A DNA stretch of 64,000 nucleotides. Source: Methanomicrobium sp. W14 (lineage in GTDB: Archaea > Halobacteriota > Methanomicrobia > Methanomicrobiales > Methanomicrobiaceae). Both the position numbers and the translations under genes were made by a program. The notes under the pieces are model-generated. The model was not told the origin of the DNA. It saw only the letters and a program-made list of their open reading frames with translations, and ran no database searches. Each line of letters starts with the position of its first letter. Within the stretch, counting starts at the first letter, position 1. Shown piece by piece: positions 34,592 to 43,334 of this stretch. The DNA lies in contig NZ_JAGGMM010000001.1 in the NCBI RefSeq assembly GCF_017875315.1, forward strand, positions 620,001 to 684,000, written 5' to 3'.

Positions 34592-35926
34592 ATGATTCCG
34601 ACAATAATTATAGCAGGGACACACAGCGGATGTGGAAAAACAACGATTGCAAGCGCACTTATGTCTGCCCTCTGCAAAAGAGGGCTTAAGGTACAGCCGT
34701 TCAAGGTGGGCCCTGATTTTATAGACCCGTCGCACCACACGGCAATCTGCAAAAGGTACTCGAGAAACCTTGACCCGTATATGATGGGTGAAAACGGAGT
34801 CAGGGAAACTTTTTTAAATGCCAGCAAAGGAGCTGACATAGCTGTTATCGAAGGTGTAATGGGTTTTTATGACGGACTTGACGGCGCAGACACAGGAAGT
34901 ACTGCCCATGTCTCAAAGATACTGAAGGCACCTGTTATACTTGTAATAGATGCAAAAGGATCGTCGAGAAGCGTCAACGCAGTAGCAAAGGGATTTGCCA
35001 CCTTTGACCCTGAAGTGAATATAGCAGGAGTAATTTTCAACCGGACAGGAAGTAAAAGACACTGTGACATGATTAAAGAGTCTCTTGAACTTCCTTCAGT
35101 AGGGTGGATCCCAAACCGAACTGACAAATCTGTTGAAAGCAGGCATCTCGGGCTTAAAATGGCACACGAAACAAGTTCAATGTCTGAATTCTCGGAAGTC
35201 CTGGAGGAAAATGCGGAAGTCGATGCAATTCTGGAAATAGCCGGAAAAACTGTGGATATTCCCATAAAACATGTGATAACAGGCAATTATGAAAATTCAG
35301 ATAAAGGAAAGATCACCATTGGAGTAGCCTGTGACGAAGCATTCAACTTTTACTACCAGGATAATTTTGACAGGCTGAAAAAGCACGGAGCAGAATTAAA
35401 ATTCTTCAGCCCAATGAATGAACCCCTCCCCGATGCCGACGCATTCTATTTTGGCGGCGGATACCCGGAGCTTCATATGGACAAACTGGAGACTTCAAAA
35501 TGCCGGTATCAGGTGAAAAAAGCAGCGGAAGACGGAAAAATCATATATGCCGAATGCGGAGGCCTTACATATCTGTGCGAGAGGCTTACATCCGAAGGAA
35601 AGACTTCAAAAATGTGCGGTGTAGTCCCTGCTGATGCAATTAAAATGAAAAGATTTCAGGCCCTTGGATACGTCGCGGCGCAGTGCGCAACAAATAAGTG
35701 CATACTTCCTGCAGGCATCCGCTACAGGGGCCATGAATTTCATTATACAAAACTGAACTATGGAAACGATGCAAGATTTGCTTTAAGGCTCTCAAGAGGA
35801 AGGGGCATAGACGACGGCTTCGACGGAATATACGTCAACAACGTCCTTGCAGGTTATACCCATGCATATTTTACCGAGGAATTTGCGGAGAATTTTATTC
35901 TTAAAATAGTGCAGCAAAACAAATAA
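34592..35926 (+). CDS. cbiA: Cobyrinate / Ni-sirohydrochlorin a,c-diamide synthase
   Basis: A 444-residue glutamine-dependent amidotransferase. The ATP-binding half has IAGTHSGCGKTTIASAL, FKVGPDFIDPSHH and EGVMGFYDGLDG. The glutaminase half has FYFGGGYPELHMDKL, the nucleophile Cys in YAECGGLTYL near residue 330, and a terminal RGHEFHYTKL with HAYF. In methanogens two close paralogues exist, CbiA (corrin) and CfbB (nickel tetrapyrrole for F430). The adjoining cobalt importer and corrin genes favour CbiA, but sequence alone does not settle it. Divergent from cbiM. Confidence 0.9.
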   Translation: MIPTIIIAGTHSGCGKTTIASALMSALCKRGLKVQPFKVGPDFIDPSHHTAICKRYSRNLDPYMMGENGVRETFLNASKGADIAVIEGVMGFYDGLDGADTGSTAHVSKILKAPVILVIDAKGSSRSVNAVAKGFATFDPEVNIAGVIFNRTGSKRHCDMIKESLELPSVGWIPNRTDKSVESRHLGLKMAHETSSMSEFSEVLEENAEVDAILEIAGKTVDIPIKHVITGNYENSDKGKITIGVACDEAFNFYYQDNFDRLKKHGAELKFFSPMNEPLPDADAFYFGGGYPELHMDKLETSKCRYQVKKAAEDGKIIYAECGGLTYLCERLTSEGKTSKMCGVVPADAIKMKRFQALGYVAAQCATNKCILPAGIRYRGHEFHYTKLNYGNDARFALRLSRGRGIDDGFDGIYVNNVLAGYTHAYFTEEFAENFILKIVQQNK

Positions 35927-35982
35927 AACAAGTAATTTTAGTAAATTTATTTGTTTCCAAAAGATAAACTAGAAATAAGCAA

Positions 35983-36168
35983 ATGATCTCAAACAGGATT
36001 CTCGAAGACAAAGATACTTTTTTCCTTCTTATACAACTGACTGATATAGCGACTGCTGCGCATGAAAGAGGCGACTACGAGACGAGAGACAAGGCACTTG
36101 AAGAGATTAAAGAGATCAGGAAACAAATTCTCGGGCAGATTACAGAAAGCTATGACAAAAAAGACTAA
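35983..36168 (+). CDS. Small helical protein of unknown function
   Basis: A 61-residue ORF after cbiA, predicted mostly helical and charged (TFFLLIQLTDIATAAHERGDYETRDKALEEI). I do not recognise a family. It has its own ATG 56 nt after the cbiA stop and overlaps the end of the EndoQ gene by 4 nt on the other strand. Codon use looks normal, so it is probably real, but no function can be inferred. Confidence 0.55.
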   Translation: MISNRILEDKDTFFLLIQLTDIATAAHERGDYETRDKALEEIKEIRKQILGQITESYDKKD

Positions 36169-37280
36169 AGATCAAATGAACCGTACATCCCACCGCCACC
36201 GGGATGAAGCACAATTTTTTCTTCCCTGAACTTATCTATAGCCATACCCACATCAGGACTTATTCCGGATATATCTTTTATGGAAACATCTGTTAATACT
36301 GATATTTCGTTTCCCAGTTCTTCAATAAGCTGAAAATACAGGTTTTTGCACTTTTTTGCCGATACCGAGGATAAACCCAGAACTTCTCTTATAATATCCA
36401 GGAGGGGCATTATATGAAGATACGGAGGTCTCAAACTTTTTTCTCCGGTACTCTTGAACTGCGACCTGTCATAAACGCCCTCCTTAATAATTCCGCTGTC
36501 AACAGTACACCTCCAGCCGTATTTTTCAGCCTCATCAAATGAATAGTGCCTGTAGCACCTAGTACAGGCTGTCCTGTTGTATTTTCCCTCTTCAGGGAAG
36601 AACCCGGCATTAAGGACAATGCTTCCTGAAAGGACTGCATTTATTACATCTACAGGACTTTTGGATTTTGAGTCGATCCTGTTGAACTCCCTGCCAAGTT
36701 TATCAAGCAGAGGGCTGTGGGCATCAGAATTGGAAATAAAAGGAATACCGTTTAATTCAGGTATCCTGTCGCCATACGAAGTATCCGCCGAAAGACCGAG
36801 TTCGAGGAAATCAGGTGCCTGTTCACCGTAGCATTCATGAAGACTCTTAAACCTGCCGTACATTCCGGTCCACGGTGTAAATGCATGTGCAGGACCTACA
36901 TATGCCCCGCAGTCATGAACAATTTCTGCAATCTTTTCTCCGCCGGCTGCAATATTAGGCCTTCCGGCTTTTTTAAGATTTGAGCTGTAAGGTTCAAGCT
37001 TTTCGGATATCTCTTCGGCCTGCGAAAAATCATCCATCAGAACAAGATGGTGCACCTTGCTCTTTCCTTCAACCTCAGCTGTGGGGACAATGGAAATGCT
37101 TTCCGGGATGTCTGTACAGTTTTCCCACATTTTGCGCCAGACAGGATGCAGGGCATCTCCACTTCCCAGAATATCGATACCCTTAATGCTGCATGAATAG
37201 AGAAGAGATTTTGGCGTTGTCTTTTTTGACGCTGCCATTGAAAAAGGAGAATGTATATGAAAATCTGCGTTAAGAATCAT
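36165..37280 (-). CDS. Endonuclease Q-like PHP-domain DNA repair enzyme
   Basis: A 371-residue EndoQ-type protein, which in Thermococcales nicks DNA 5' of deaminated bases such as uracil and hypoxanthine. The PHP motif opens the protein (LNADFHIHSPFSMA), with SGDALHPVW, AHAFTPW and NSDAHSP supplying further metal ligands. Near residue 230 a zinc-binding segment, CTRCYRHYSFDEAEKYGWRC, follows. The C-terminus resembles a helix-hairpin region ending LHPGGGGMYG. It is the last gene of a conserved information-processing cluster, 1 nt after the PAC2 gene. Confidence 0.87.
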   Translation of the reverse strand: MILNADFHIHSPFSMAASKKTTPKSLLYSCSIKGIDILGSGDALHPVWRKMWENCTDIPESISIVPTAEVEGKSKVHHLVLMDDFSQAEEISEKLEPYSSNLKKAGRPNIAAGGEKIAEIVHDCGAYVGPAHAFTPWTGMYGRFKSLHECYGEQAPDFLELGLSADTSYGDRIPELNGIPFISNSDAHSPLLDKLGREFNRIDSKSKSPVDVINAVLSGSIVLNAGFFPEEGKYNRTACTRCYRHYSFDEAEKYGWRCTVDSGIIKEGVYDRSQFKSTGEKSLRPPYLHIMPLLDIIREVLGLSSVSAKKCKNLYFQLIEELGNEISVLTDVSIKDISGISPDVGMAIDKFREEKIVLHPGGGGMYGSFDL

Positions 37281-37281
37281 A

Positions 37282-38028
37282 TTATCCGATATAGTTTAAT
37301 TCCTCTTCTGAATTTGCTTTCTCGGACTCCTTTACTCTTTCAACAAAATTTTCCATTTCATCTGCCCTTTCTTTGAGTTTTGTGGCGTCAACGGACACCC
37401 CCGTAAGTTTTGAAAGAACTGAGAGTACCTGGTTTGCACTAATTGGGTCTACAAGATAACCGGAAGTCTCACCCATCAGACAGATTCCCTCAAAACCTTT
37501 TTTGACTCCCATACCAAGAAGAAGGCCTGAAGCACCTATAATACCTCCACCGGGCTCACCTGTTGTAAATACGGCACCGGCTGCTTCAACTTCATCTTTT
37601 AATTTCCCGTCGCTCACCGCAGCGAGAACACGGATATTGTCTACGAGATGACCAACACCGTAGCCTCCAAGAGTATACACCCTTTTAACGCCGGCCTTCT
37701 GGGCAAGATCAAGATATGTATCGGCCAGAAGGTAATGTCCCTCCGGTGAAGAACTCTGGAAGTCTCCGACAAGAAACATTATGCTGATATTTTCCCCTTC
37801 ATAGCGGTAAATTTCATTTTTTGGAAGACGGGCCACTCCCTCTTCATCCATTAGAACCTGAGGGGGGAAAAATATTGAATGAACCTCTGCTATCTTCTCT
37901 GCATTAAGCTCTTTAATCATGTGTTCAGCTACAAGCTTTCCTACCTGACCAACCCCGGGGAGACCTTCTATAAGTATATCACAGGAGGAGGAGCTCTTTT
38001 CAAAAAAATCAACGTCTATATTATGCAT
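37282..38028 (-). CDS. PAC2-family proteasome assembly chaperone-like protein
   Basis: A 248-residue archaeal PAC2 protein. The start region is DILIEGLPGVGQVGKLVAEHMI, then AEVHSIFFPPQVL, GDFQSSSPEGHYLLAD, TLGGYGVGHL and GEPGGGIIGASGLLLG, all typical of the family. Archaeal members (PbaB) act as proteasome-related chaperones. Its start overlaps the end of nop10 by 8 nt, the usual archaeal order. The C-terminal coiled segment (ERADEMENFVERVKES) is common. Confidence 0.9.
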   Translation of the reverse strand: MHNIDVDFFEKSSSSCDILIEGLPGVGQVGKLVAEHMIKELNAEKIAEVHSIFFPPQVLMDEEGVARLPKNEIYRYEGENISIMFLVGDFQSSSPEGHYLLADTYLDLAQKAGVKRVYTLGGYGVGHLVDNIRVLAAVSDGKLKDEVEAAGAVFTTGEPGGGIIGASGLLLGMGVKKGFEGICLMGETSGYLVDPISANQVLSVLSKLTGVSVDATKLKERADEMENFVERVKESEKANSEEELNYIG

Positions 38029-38179
38029 CTTTTTTCATCAACCTGCGGAATTTTCCATATCTGTCCTGGGGAGAATAACGCGGAGGATGAGCAGATCTTG
38101 TCTTTTCCCCGCATAAAGGACATTCCGAAAAGAGAGTATAGGTGCCGTCTTTCGGACAGCACTTTATTTTTCGGCTCAT
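38021..38179 (-). CDS. nop10: H/ACA ribonucleoprotein Nop10
   Basis: A 52-residue protein read on the minus strand from ATG 38179 to TAA 38021. The sequence starts MSRKIKCCPKDGTYTLFSEC and continues PLCGEKTRSAHPPRYSPQDR, with the four zinc-binding cysteines and the SAHPPRYSPQDRYGKFRR segment that are diagnostic of archaeal Nop10. Nop10 supports pseudouridylation by H/ACA guide RNPs. It lies between aIF2-alpha and PAC2 as in other archaea. Confidence 0.95.
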   Translation of the reverse strand: MSRKIKCCPKDGTYTLFSECPLCGEKTRSAHPPRYSPQDRYGKFRRLMKKDA

Positions 38180-38188
38180 TTAATTCAT

Positions 38189-38974
38189 CTAATTTTTACC
38201 GGTACGCTGTTTTCTGACGAAACTGCCTTCGCCTTCTGCACGCTCCATAACTCCGATAGCTGCATTGGCAACTTTGTTTATAGTTTTTTCAGCCGATTTA
38301 TAATCAGGAGCTGTTACTTTTACCCTATATTTTGGAGCACCTACATAAAAAAGTTCAATCTCCACGTCTTCAACGTTGGGCTGGGCACTTCTAAGAGCCC
38401 TTCTTATGACATTTACTCCGTCAGGCTTGTTTGAAGTCAGAATCAAAGTTCCGGAAATTGTGACTTTTGGGAGTTTTACGTTTTCGTTTGCGATGTTTAC
38501 AAGTGCTTTTGCAACAGGCTCCTCAAGATCAAGCTTTTTTAAAGTTGCAGCCTCATCTATAAGAATATCCTCAAATACAGGAAACAGCGCCCCATAGTCC
38601 TGGTAAAATCTGGATTTCAGAAACTCTTCCGAAACACCGGAAGATTCAGCTATAAAACCGATCCATTTTGTGGCTTTCTGCTCATTCTTCCATTCGTGTA
38701 TTTTCTCTTTGCGCTGATGATCATTGACATCTTTAAGAGAGAGATCAATATGACCACGGCTAGTATTTACATGAAGGACTTTACACACTACCTTCTGGCC
38801 TTCACGAACAAAATCACGGATATGCTTTATCCACCCTCGCGCAACTTCCGCGATAGGGATAAGCCCTTCATGGTTGTCATATTCATCCAGAGTTACAAAT
38901 GCAACAAAATCTTTTACATTTGTAACAGTACATACAACCAGTTCTCCCTCTTCAGGCCACTCTCTCTCAGTCAT
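38189..38974 (-). CDS. eif2a: Translation initiation factor aIF2 alpha subunit
   Basis: A 261-residue aIF2-alpha. The N-terminal S1 domain reads EGELVVCTVTNVKDFVAFVTL and EGLIPIAEVARGWIKHIRDFV with GQKVVCKVLHV; the helical middle contains FIAESSGVSEEFLKS; the C-terminal ferredoxin-like domain binds the gamma subunit (ISGTLILTSNKPDGVNVIRRAL). Together with the beta and gamma subunits it delivers initiator tRNA to the small ribosomal subunit. It sits between S27e and nop10 in the standard archaeal order. Confidence 0.95.
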   Translation of the reverse strand: MTEREWPEEGELVVCTVTNVKDFVAFVTLDEYDNHEGLIPIAEVARGWIKHIRDFVREGQKVVCKVLHVNTSRGHIDLSLKDVNDHQRKEKIHEWKNEQKATKWIGFIAESSGVSEEFLKSRFYQDYGALFPVFEDILIDEAATLKKLDLEEPVAKALVNIANENVKLPKVTISGTLILTSNKPDGVNVIRRALRSAQPNVEDVEIELFYVGAPKYRVKVTAPDYKSAEKTINKVANAAIGVMERAEGEGSFVRKQRTGKN

Positions 38975-38985
38975 AACAATATAAT

Positions 38986-39174
38986 TTACTCGTTTTCAGC
39001 AATAATTTCTGCCTTTATGTCTGCATTTCCACCCTTAGGTTCTGCAAGAACCTTTCCGCAGACAACGCACTCTACAACCGTGCTTGCCCTCTGGAAGATC
39101 TTCTGCTCATTTTCGCAGTCAGGGCACTTTACCGTATAAAACTTTGTTCTGTTTTCTCTGTTTACGCGAACCAT
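38986..39174 (-). CDS. rps27e: Ribosomal protein S27e
   Basis: A 62-residue small-subunit protein with a C4 zinc ribbon (VKCPDCENEQKIFQRAST and CVVCGKVL). ATG 39174 gives the usual MVRVNREN start; the frame extends to a GTG at 39183 that overlaps the L44e stop and is not needed. It follows L44e by a few nt, so the two are transcribed together. Confidence 0.95.
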   Translation of the reverse strand: MVRVNRENRTKFYTVKCPDCENEQKIFQRASTVVECVVCGKVLAEPKGGNADIKAEIIAENE

Positions 39175-39179
39175 TATAA

Positions 39180-39458
39180 TCACTCTGTAAGTTCAAATTT
39201 ACCTGCTTTTACACCACTTCTAAGGTGAGCCTTCCCGCATACTGTACAACGGTATCTGACGTTAATCCTCTTTGTAGGCTTGTCTCCTCCCGGAACCTTT
39301 GAGAATTTACCCATATTGCCCACTTTGCTTCTGCGCCCTTTCTGGCGGTCAATCCAGTGAAGGTGAAGGTCGCGGCCTTTCTTAACTCTCTCTACCTCAT
39401 GAATCTGATGTGTTCTGCAGTACGGACAGTATGTTTTAAACTTTGTTGGCATTTTCAT
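39180..39458 (-). CDS. rpl44e: Ribosomal protein L44e
   Basis: A 92-residue large-subunit protein near the tRNA exit site. [45 protein letters not shown] and the second cysteine pair [13 protein letters not shown] are standard. The ATG is preceded by AAAGGGGC about 11 nt away. The 107-bp leader between it and the GINS gene upstream contains a strong inverted repeat (39489-39518). Confidence 0.96.
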   Translation of the reverse strand: MKMPTKFKTYCPYCRTHQIHEVERVKKGRDLHLHWIDRQKGRRSKVGNMGKFSKVPGGDKPTKRINVRYRCTVCGKAHLRSGVKAGKFELTE

Positions 39459-39488
39459 GAAACGTATAGCCCCTTTGATTTGTATGCT

Positions 39489-39518
39489 GGCCGGCGAATA
39501 ACTCGCATTAAACCGGCC
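39489..39518 (-). promoter_or_regulatory. Leader hairpin before L44e
   Basis: GGCCGG at 39489-39494 pairs with CCGGCC at 39513-39518, enclosing a GCGA/TCGC pair that would compete with it. It lies 30-60 nt upstream of the L44e ATG in a short leader, where ribosomal protein operons often carry autoregulatory structures. A role in mRNA control, or as terminator for the GINS gene, is inferred. Confidence 0.4.
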
Positions 39519-39565
39519 CTATGGAAAACAGCCCTGACGGGAAGTCTTCACAATAAATCTCATTA

Positions 39566-40294
39566 TTATTTGCCAACCCTGATATTTAAGGCTATGTTGC
39601 GTCCGCAAAGAACTGATGCATTCCGGGAGGGAAGTGTTACGATATCTTCGGCCGACAACGAATATATATGCCCGTCAAGGCCCATAAACGGATCAATGCT
39701 CTCTTTTAAGTAAACTATATCATACCCGATAAGTTCTTCTTCATCAGGATTCTCATCGCCGGTTTCAGCCGGCTCAACAGGATAATCTTCGCAGGTCTCA
39801 CATGGCAAATCAGGGCTTCCCGTTATAAACCTAGATGATACATCAGGAGGCATTTCACGCTGGACCGCAGGTGAAATCTTAGCTTTTTTGGATGACGCGG
39901 TTTTTGACAGTTCGTTTTCCCTGTATGCACCGGCCAGTTTGTCCCTACACTTGCCAATTGCGCATAATATCTCATCAAACATCTCCTGTTCCGCAGGCAA
40001 AAGCATTTTAAGTTCAGCTTTGTCAACTTTGCCGCTCCCTACCTGGTTTTCTGCAAGACGTATTATCTTCTTGAACCTCTGGTCAATTATTGTCTGCAGA
40101 ACGGACTGAACACTTTCAATTTCGTCAATAAGCTCACTGCCCCTCTTTGTCATAAAATGATCAATAGATTTGGCTTCCTCGTAAAGCTCGGAAAGGTAGT
40201 CGGAGGCCATCTCGAAAGTATCCGGAGAAATTGAAGAAAGCTTTCCGCTTTCCAGCTCATCAAATGAAATAAGTCTCAGGTATTCAAAATCCAT
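39566..40294 (-). CDS. Archaeal GINS complex subunit (Gins51/15-like)
   Basis: A 242-residue GINS protein. The N-terminal helical A domain (residues about 5-110) contains DFEYLRLISFDELES, ELYEEAKSIDHFMTKRGSELI and VLQTIIDQRFKKIIRLAE; a charged linker with Ser, Pro and acidic residues follows; the small beta-rich B domain is at the C-terminus (IGYDIVYLKESIDPFMGLDG and VTLPSRNASVLCGR). The order A then B is that of Gins51. GINS activates the MCM helicase. Its partner gene, priS, lies 5 nt upstream, a conserved archaeal pair. Confidence 0.85.
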   Translation of the reverse strand: MDFEYLRLISFDELESGKLSSISPDTFEMASDYLSELYEEAKSIDHFMTKRGSELIDEIESVQSVLQTIIDQRFKKIIRLAENQVGSGKVDKAELKMLLPAEQEMFDEILCAIGKCRDKLAGAYRENELSKTASSKKAKISPAVQREMPPDVSSRFITGSPDLPCETCEDYPVEPAETGDENPDEEELIGYDIVYLKESIDPFMGLDGHIYSLSAEDIVTLPSRNASVLCGRNIALNIRVGK

Positions 40295-40299
40295 TTTCC

Positions 40300-41439
40300 C
40301 TATTCCCCACCGGCATATTCAGCTATCCCTCTGGCACAGAGAAATACTGCAAGAGCTTCAGGCACTTTGTTTATTCCTTTTTCAAGAGAATATTTTTTCC
40401 CTTTAAGAGGCATTTCAAGCTTAAACGCAAGGTCTATTTTTACAGATTCATCACCAAAGACAACAGCGTCAACAAGAGGATCAAAATCTTCAAACTCTTT
40501 GAACGAGAGGGACATTACCTTAAATCCGCTTCCTCCGTGAAGTGATCCTGGCATTCTTATAAGACGCTTAACATCCGTTGTTACAGGTTCATCCGTCAGC
40601 GCAGCCCTTTTTTTTATTTCCTTATAAAAATCGCTGTCCTCTCCCGCAAGAATTGTTTTCAACACGCGGCTGACCAGAATATTTTTTTCTGGTTTTTTCA
40701 GTCTTTTTAAAAGGGCGTCAACCGAACCGTAAAACTCCTGTGCTGACTGACTACTTACACCTTTCAGGGAAGCTACCTTTTTTGATCCATCATCAGGACC
40801 GAGTTTTTTCAGGCCAGAAAGATATTCTGAAAGCGCCTCCCTGTACCTGCCCGGCCACCCTGTAAGCTTTCCGCTGTTTTTTCTGCCTTTAAGCATAATT
40901 TCCGGGTCAAGACCTGTCCCGCAGACATAATCCACAATTTCTCGCCTTTCCGCGCTGGACCAGTTCAAAACCTCAAGATTTCTTATGTGAATATGATAGC
41001 CACGGCCTCCGGAAAACACAATGTGCATGTCCCTGCGTGAAAACCCAAGCTCTTCCGTAAGCATGGATATCATTTTCTGTGTCTCTTCATGGACACGCAC
41101 AAGCATTTCATCGTATGCACACCTGACTATATGATCGGCGTCCAGGTCGAATATAAGGTCTGCACCGGACCACAACTTGTCCTGCATATTTCCGGCAGAA
41201 GGGAGGGCATAATATGCCGTTGAATAGTATGCATGCCTGGGGACCATGGACTTAATATAGTTTTCAACCTCCTCTCTGGAGCTAAACGCTATATGTCTTT
41301 TCATCCTGGAAGCATCGGGGGAATCAAAAAGTATAAACCCCCATTCGCGCTGCTCAAGAGATGAGGGAACCTCAAAAAAAGCCTTTTTATAGTATCCTGA
41401 GAATTTTTTCTTCAGGTATTCATTTGTTGCCGCATTCAT
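40300..41439 (-). CDS. priS: DNA primase small (catalytic) subunit PriS
   Basis: A 379-residue archaeo-eukaryotic primase. The catalytic metal motif is DLIFDLDADHIV near residue 96, and the second motif is VFSGGRGYHIHI near residue 155; TDVKRLIRMPGSLHGGSGFKV carries the third active-site Asp-Arg region. PriS synthesises primers with PriL, which is not encoded here. The gene overlaps elp3 by 4 nt and lies just upstream of the GINS gene. Confidence 0.95.
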   Translation of the reverse strand: MNAATNEYLKKKFSGYYKKAFFEVPSSLEQREWGFILFDSPDASRMKRHIAFSSREEVENYIKSMVPRHAYYSTAYYALPSAGNMQDKLWSGADLIFDLDADHIVRCAYDEMLVRVHEETQKMISMLTEELGFSRRDMHIVFSGGRGYHIHIRNLEVLNWSSAERREIVDYVCGTGLDPEIMLKGRKNSGKLTGWPGRYREALSEYLSGLKKLGPDDGSKKVASLKGVSSQSAQEFYGSVDALLKRLKKPEKNILVSRVLKTILAGEDSDFYKEIKKRAALTDEPVTTDVKRLIRMPGSLHGGSGFKVMSLSFKEFEDFDPLVDAVVFGDESVKIDLAFKLEMPLKGKKYSLEKGINKVPEALAVFLCARGIAEYAGGE

Positions 41440-43028
41440 GCAATTTCCTTGACCATATACGGTCCGCGCCTTTCATAGCCACGTTTACTGTAATAAGGTC
41501 TGACTCCGATTCCGCTCATGACTGCAACGCTCCCGTACCCTTTCTCTTTTGAGATATCTTCTGCAATCTTTAAAAGACGATCCCCGAAACTGCGGTGCTG
41601 CCAGCGATTGCCAAAACCTTTCTCCGACATCGGAACAACCGAACCGTACACGTGAAGTTCACGCACAAGCGCTGCCCCTTTGAGCTCCTCCCTCCAGGGA
41701 TCAAACGGAAGCCTGAGCCTTGAAAACCCTATCAGGGAATCGTTTGCAACAGCCTGTATGAAATATTCTGTGCCGCCGCAGCACCCGTATTCAATTATTT
41801 CTATGTGTGGCTCTTCCGTAATCTCGTTTCTCCCGGCTTCACGACACCGTATGCACCTGCACTTCTTGCCCTGCTGAAGAAGTCTCTCCTTTGCAAGTTG
41901 CCTGAAGTTGCTGTAATGCGAACCCGCGACAATAAGCTTTGCGGGAATATCACGCTGAACCCTCTGGAGACGCACATATTCGGGAAGTCTGGACTTCCCG
42001 TAGGCTACAAGGTCAATCAGATCGTCCTCATCGTAAACACTGTATTCCCCATTTTTCCAAAGCTCCTCTATTTCAGAACCCGGCGTGACCAGAGTAGGAT
42101 AAATCTTTATGAAGTCGGGACAGAACCGCTCATCCGTAAAAAGGGTGTCAAACATCCTTTTGTCGTCCTCTATCGTAGATGACGGGAGATTTGGCATTAC
42201 GTGAAAACCTACCTTGATCCCTGAATCCCGCAGGTAAAGGTTTGCGAGATGTGAGTCCTCGACAAGGTGACCACGCCTGTTATACTCAAGAATTTTGTCA
42301 TCAAGCTGTTGAACACCGAGTTCAACCTTTGTAACTCCAAGAGAAAGCATTCTGTCGATATGCTCCTTTCTGCACCAGTCTGGCCTTGTCTCAAAAGTTA
42401 CTGCAATACAGCGCACCCTGGAACGCTCATTTTCGCGGCACAGTTCTTCGAATGTGAAATTGTCACCCCTGTCCTCCATGCCGTACTCATTCATTGCACG
42501 TATGCATGACCTCATGAACCATTCCTGGTATTCAGGCTCACGGGCTGTCATTGTCCCGCCCATTACGATAAGCTCGGCTTTTTCAATGTGATGACCAAGC
42601 TCCTCGAATTGTCTTAGACGCGCCTGGACCTGCACATACGGGTCATATTTCAGCTGCCTTGCCCTCAGTGCCGCTGGTTCTTCGCCCGTATAGCTTTGCG
42701 GAGACCTGAACAGGGGGTTCTCAGGCCCTCCGGGACATGGAAGGCACTTCCCGTGCGGGCATACATGAGGGGACGTCATCACGGCAACAGGCGCCACTCC
42801 GGAGATGGTGCGTGAAGGCTTTACCTGCACAAATGAACGGAGTTCCTCCTTTTCCTCTTCAAGAGCGGCGGAGAATATATCCGAATTCCGCGGAAATGAG
42901 TCCAGAGAATACTTTTTAGCAACAGAAGCCTTTATCTTCTGGACATCAGAGGGAGATCCCGCTTCAGATAAAATGCGGGAAATTATCTCCCTTAAAATAG
43001 AATGATAATCTGCCGCTTCAGTTTTCAA
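41436..43028 (-). CDS. elp3: Elp3 radical SAM tRNA U34 modification enzyme
   Basis: A 530-residue archaeal Elp3. The radical SAM cluster motif is CPHGKCLPCPGG, preceded by ISGVAPVAVMTSPHVC; the N-terminal segment and the linker CIRCREAGRN with its cysteines are typical; the GNAT acetyltransferase domain occupies the last 130 residues (ALVRELHVYGSVVP and YGSVAVMSGIGVRPYYSKRGY). It adds the carboxymethyl group at wobble uridine. A TTG at 43028 with GAGGT before it is the likely start, overlapping the end of the UPF0058 gene by 11 nt; the ATG at 43079 would lie deeper inside that gene. Confidence 0.92.
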   Translation of the reverse strand: MKTEAADYHSILREIISRILSEAGSPSDVQKIKASVAKKYSLDSFPRNSDIFSAALEEEKEELRSFVQVKPSRTISGVAPVAVMTSPHVCPHGKCLPCPGGPENPLFRSPQSYTGEEPAALRARQLKYDPYVQVQARLRQFEELGHHIEKAELIVMGGTMTAREPEYQEWFMRSCIRAMNEYGMEDRGDNFTFEELCRENERSRVRCIAVTFETRPDWCRKEHIDRMLSLGVTKVELGVQQLDDKILEYNRRGHLVEDSHLANLYLRDSGIKVGFHVMPNLPSSTIEDDKRMFDTLFTDERFCPDFIKIYPTLVTPGSEIEELWKNGEYSVYDEDDLIDLVAYGKSRLPEYVRLQRVQRDIPAKLIVAGSHYSNFRQLAKERLLQQGKKCRCIRCREAGRNEITEEPHIEIIEYGCCGGTEYFIQAVANDSLIGFSRLRLPFDPWREELKGAALVRELHVYGSVVPMSEKGFGNRWQHRSFGDRLLKIAEDISKEKGYGSVAVMSGIGVRPYYSKRGYERRGPYMVKEIA

Positions 43029-43284
43029 CGGCAACCTCTTCCGAAACTGCACCGGAAGAATACTCAACAGCCGGAACATGCGTGTGCTGTATATATCCCA
43101 CCAGTTCTTCTCCCAGCGTCAAAATAGCTTCTTTATGGCATATTTTGTTCTTATGAATATGGACAGGTGAAATATTCAGTCTGTCATATTTTTCCGTAAC
43201 AATCTCTTCATTATCAATCGATTCATAATACTTCTTTACCTGAACAAGAAGCATATGCAGATGAAGTAATTCCTCCTTTTGCAC
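43018..43284 (-). CDS. UPF0058 family protein
   Basis: An 88-residue archaeal protein of the UPF0058 family, recognised by MQKEELLHLHMLLVQVKKYYE at the start, the HKNKICHKEAILTLG segment and HTHVP near the C-terminus, with several conserved His. No function is known. It starts the elp3-priS-GINS unit, divergent from the ADP-ribosylglycohydrolase gene across about 50 bp. Confidence 0.85.
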   Translation of the reverse strand: MQKEELLHLHMLLVQVKKYYESIDNEEIVTEKYDRLNISPVHIHKNKICHKEAILTLGEELVGYIQHTHVPAVEYSSGAVSEEVAVEN

Positions 43285-43334
43285 TAGATCACCAATCCTT
43301 AAAAAATACTACAATCCTAACAAGATATAATTTA

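Noticed and set aside
39459-39565. A tRNA gene in the GC-richer gap before L44e
   Set aside because: There is no acceptor stem of seven pairs, no TTC-type T-loop and no anticodon arm; only a single short inverted repeat is present.
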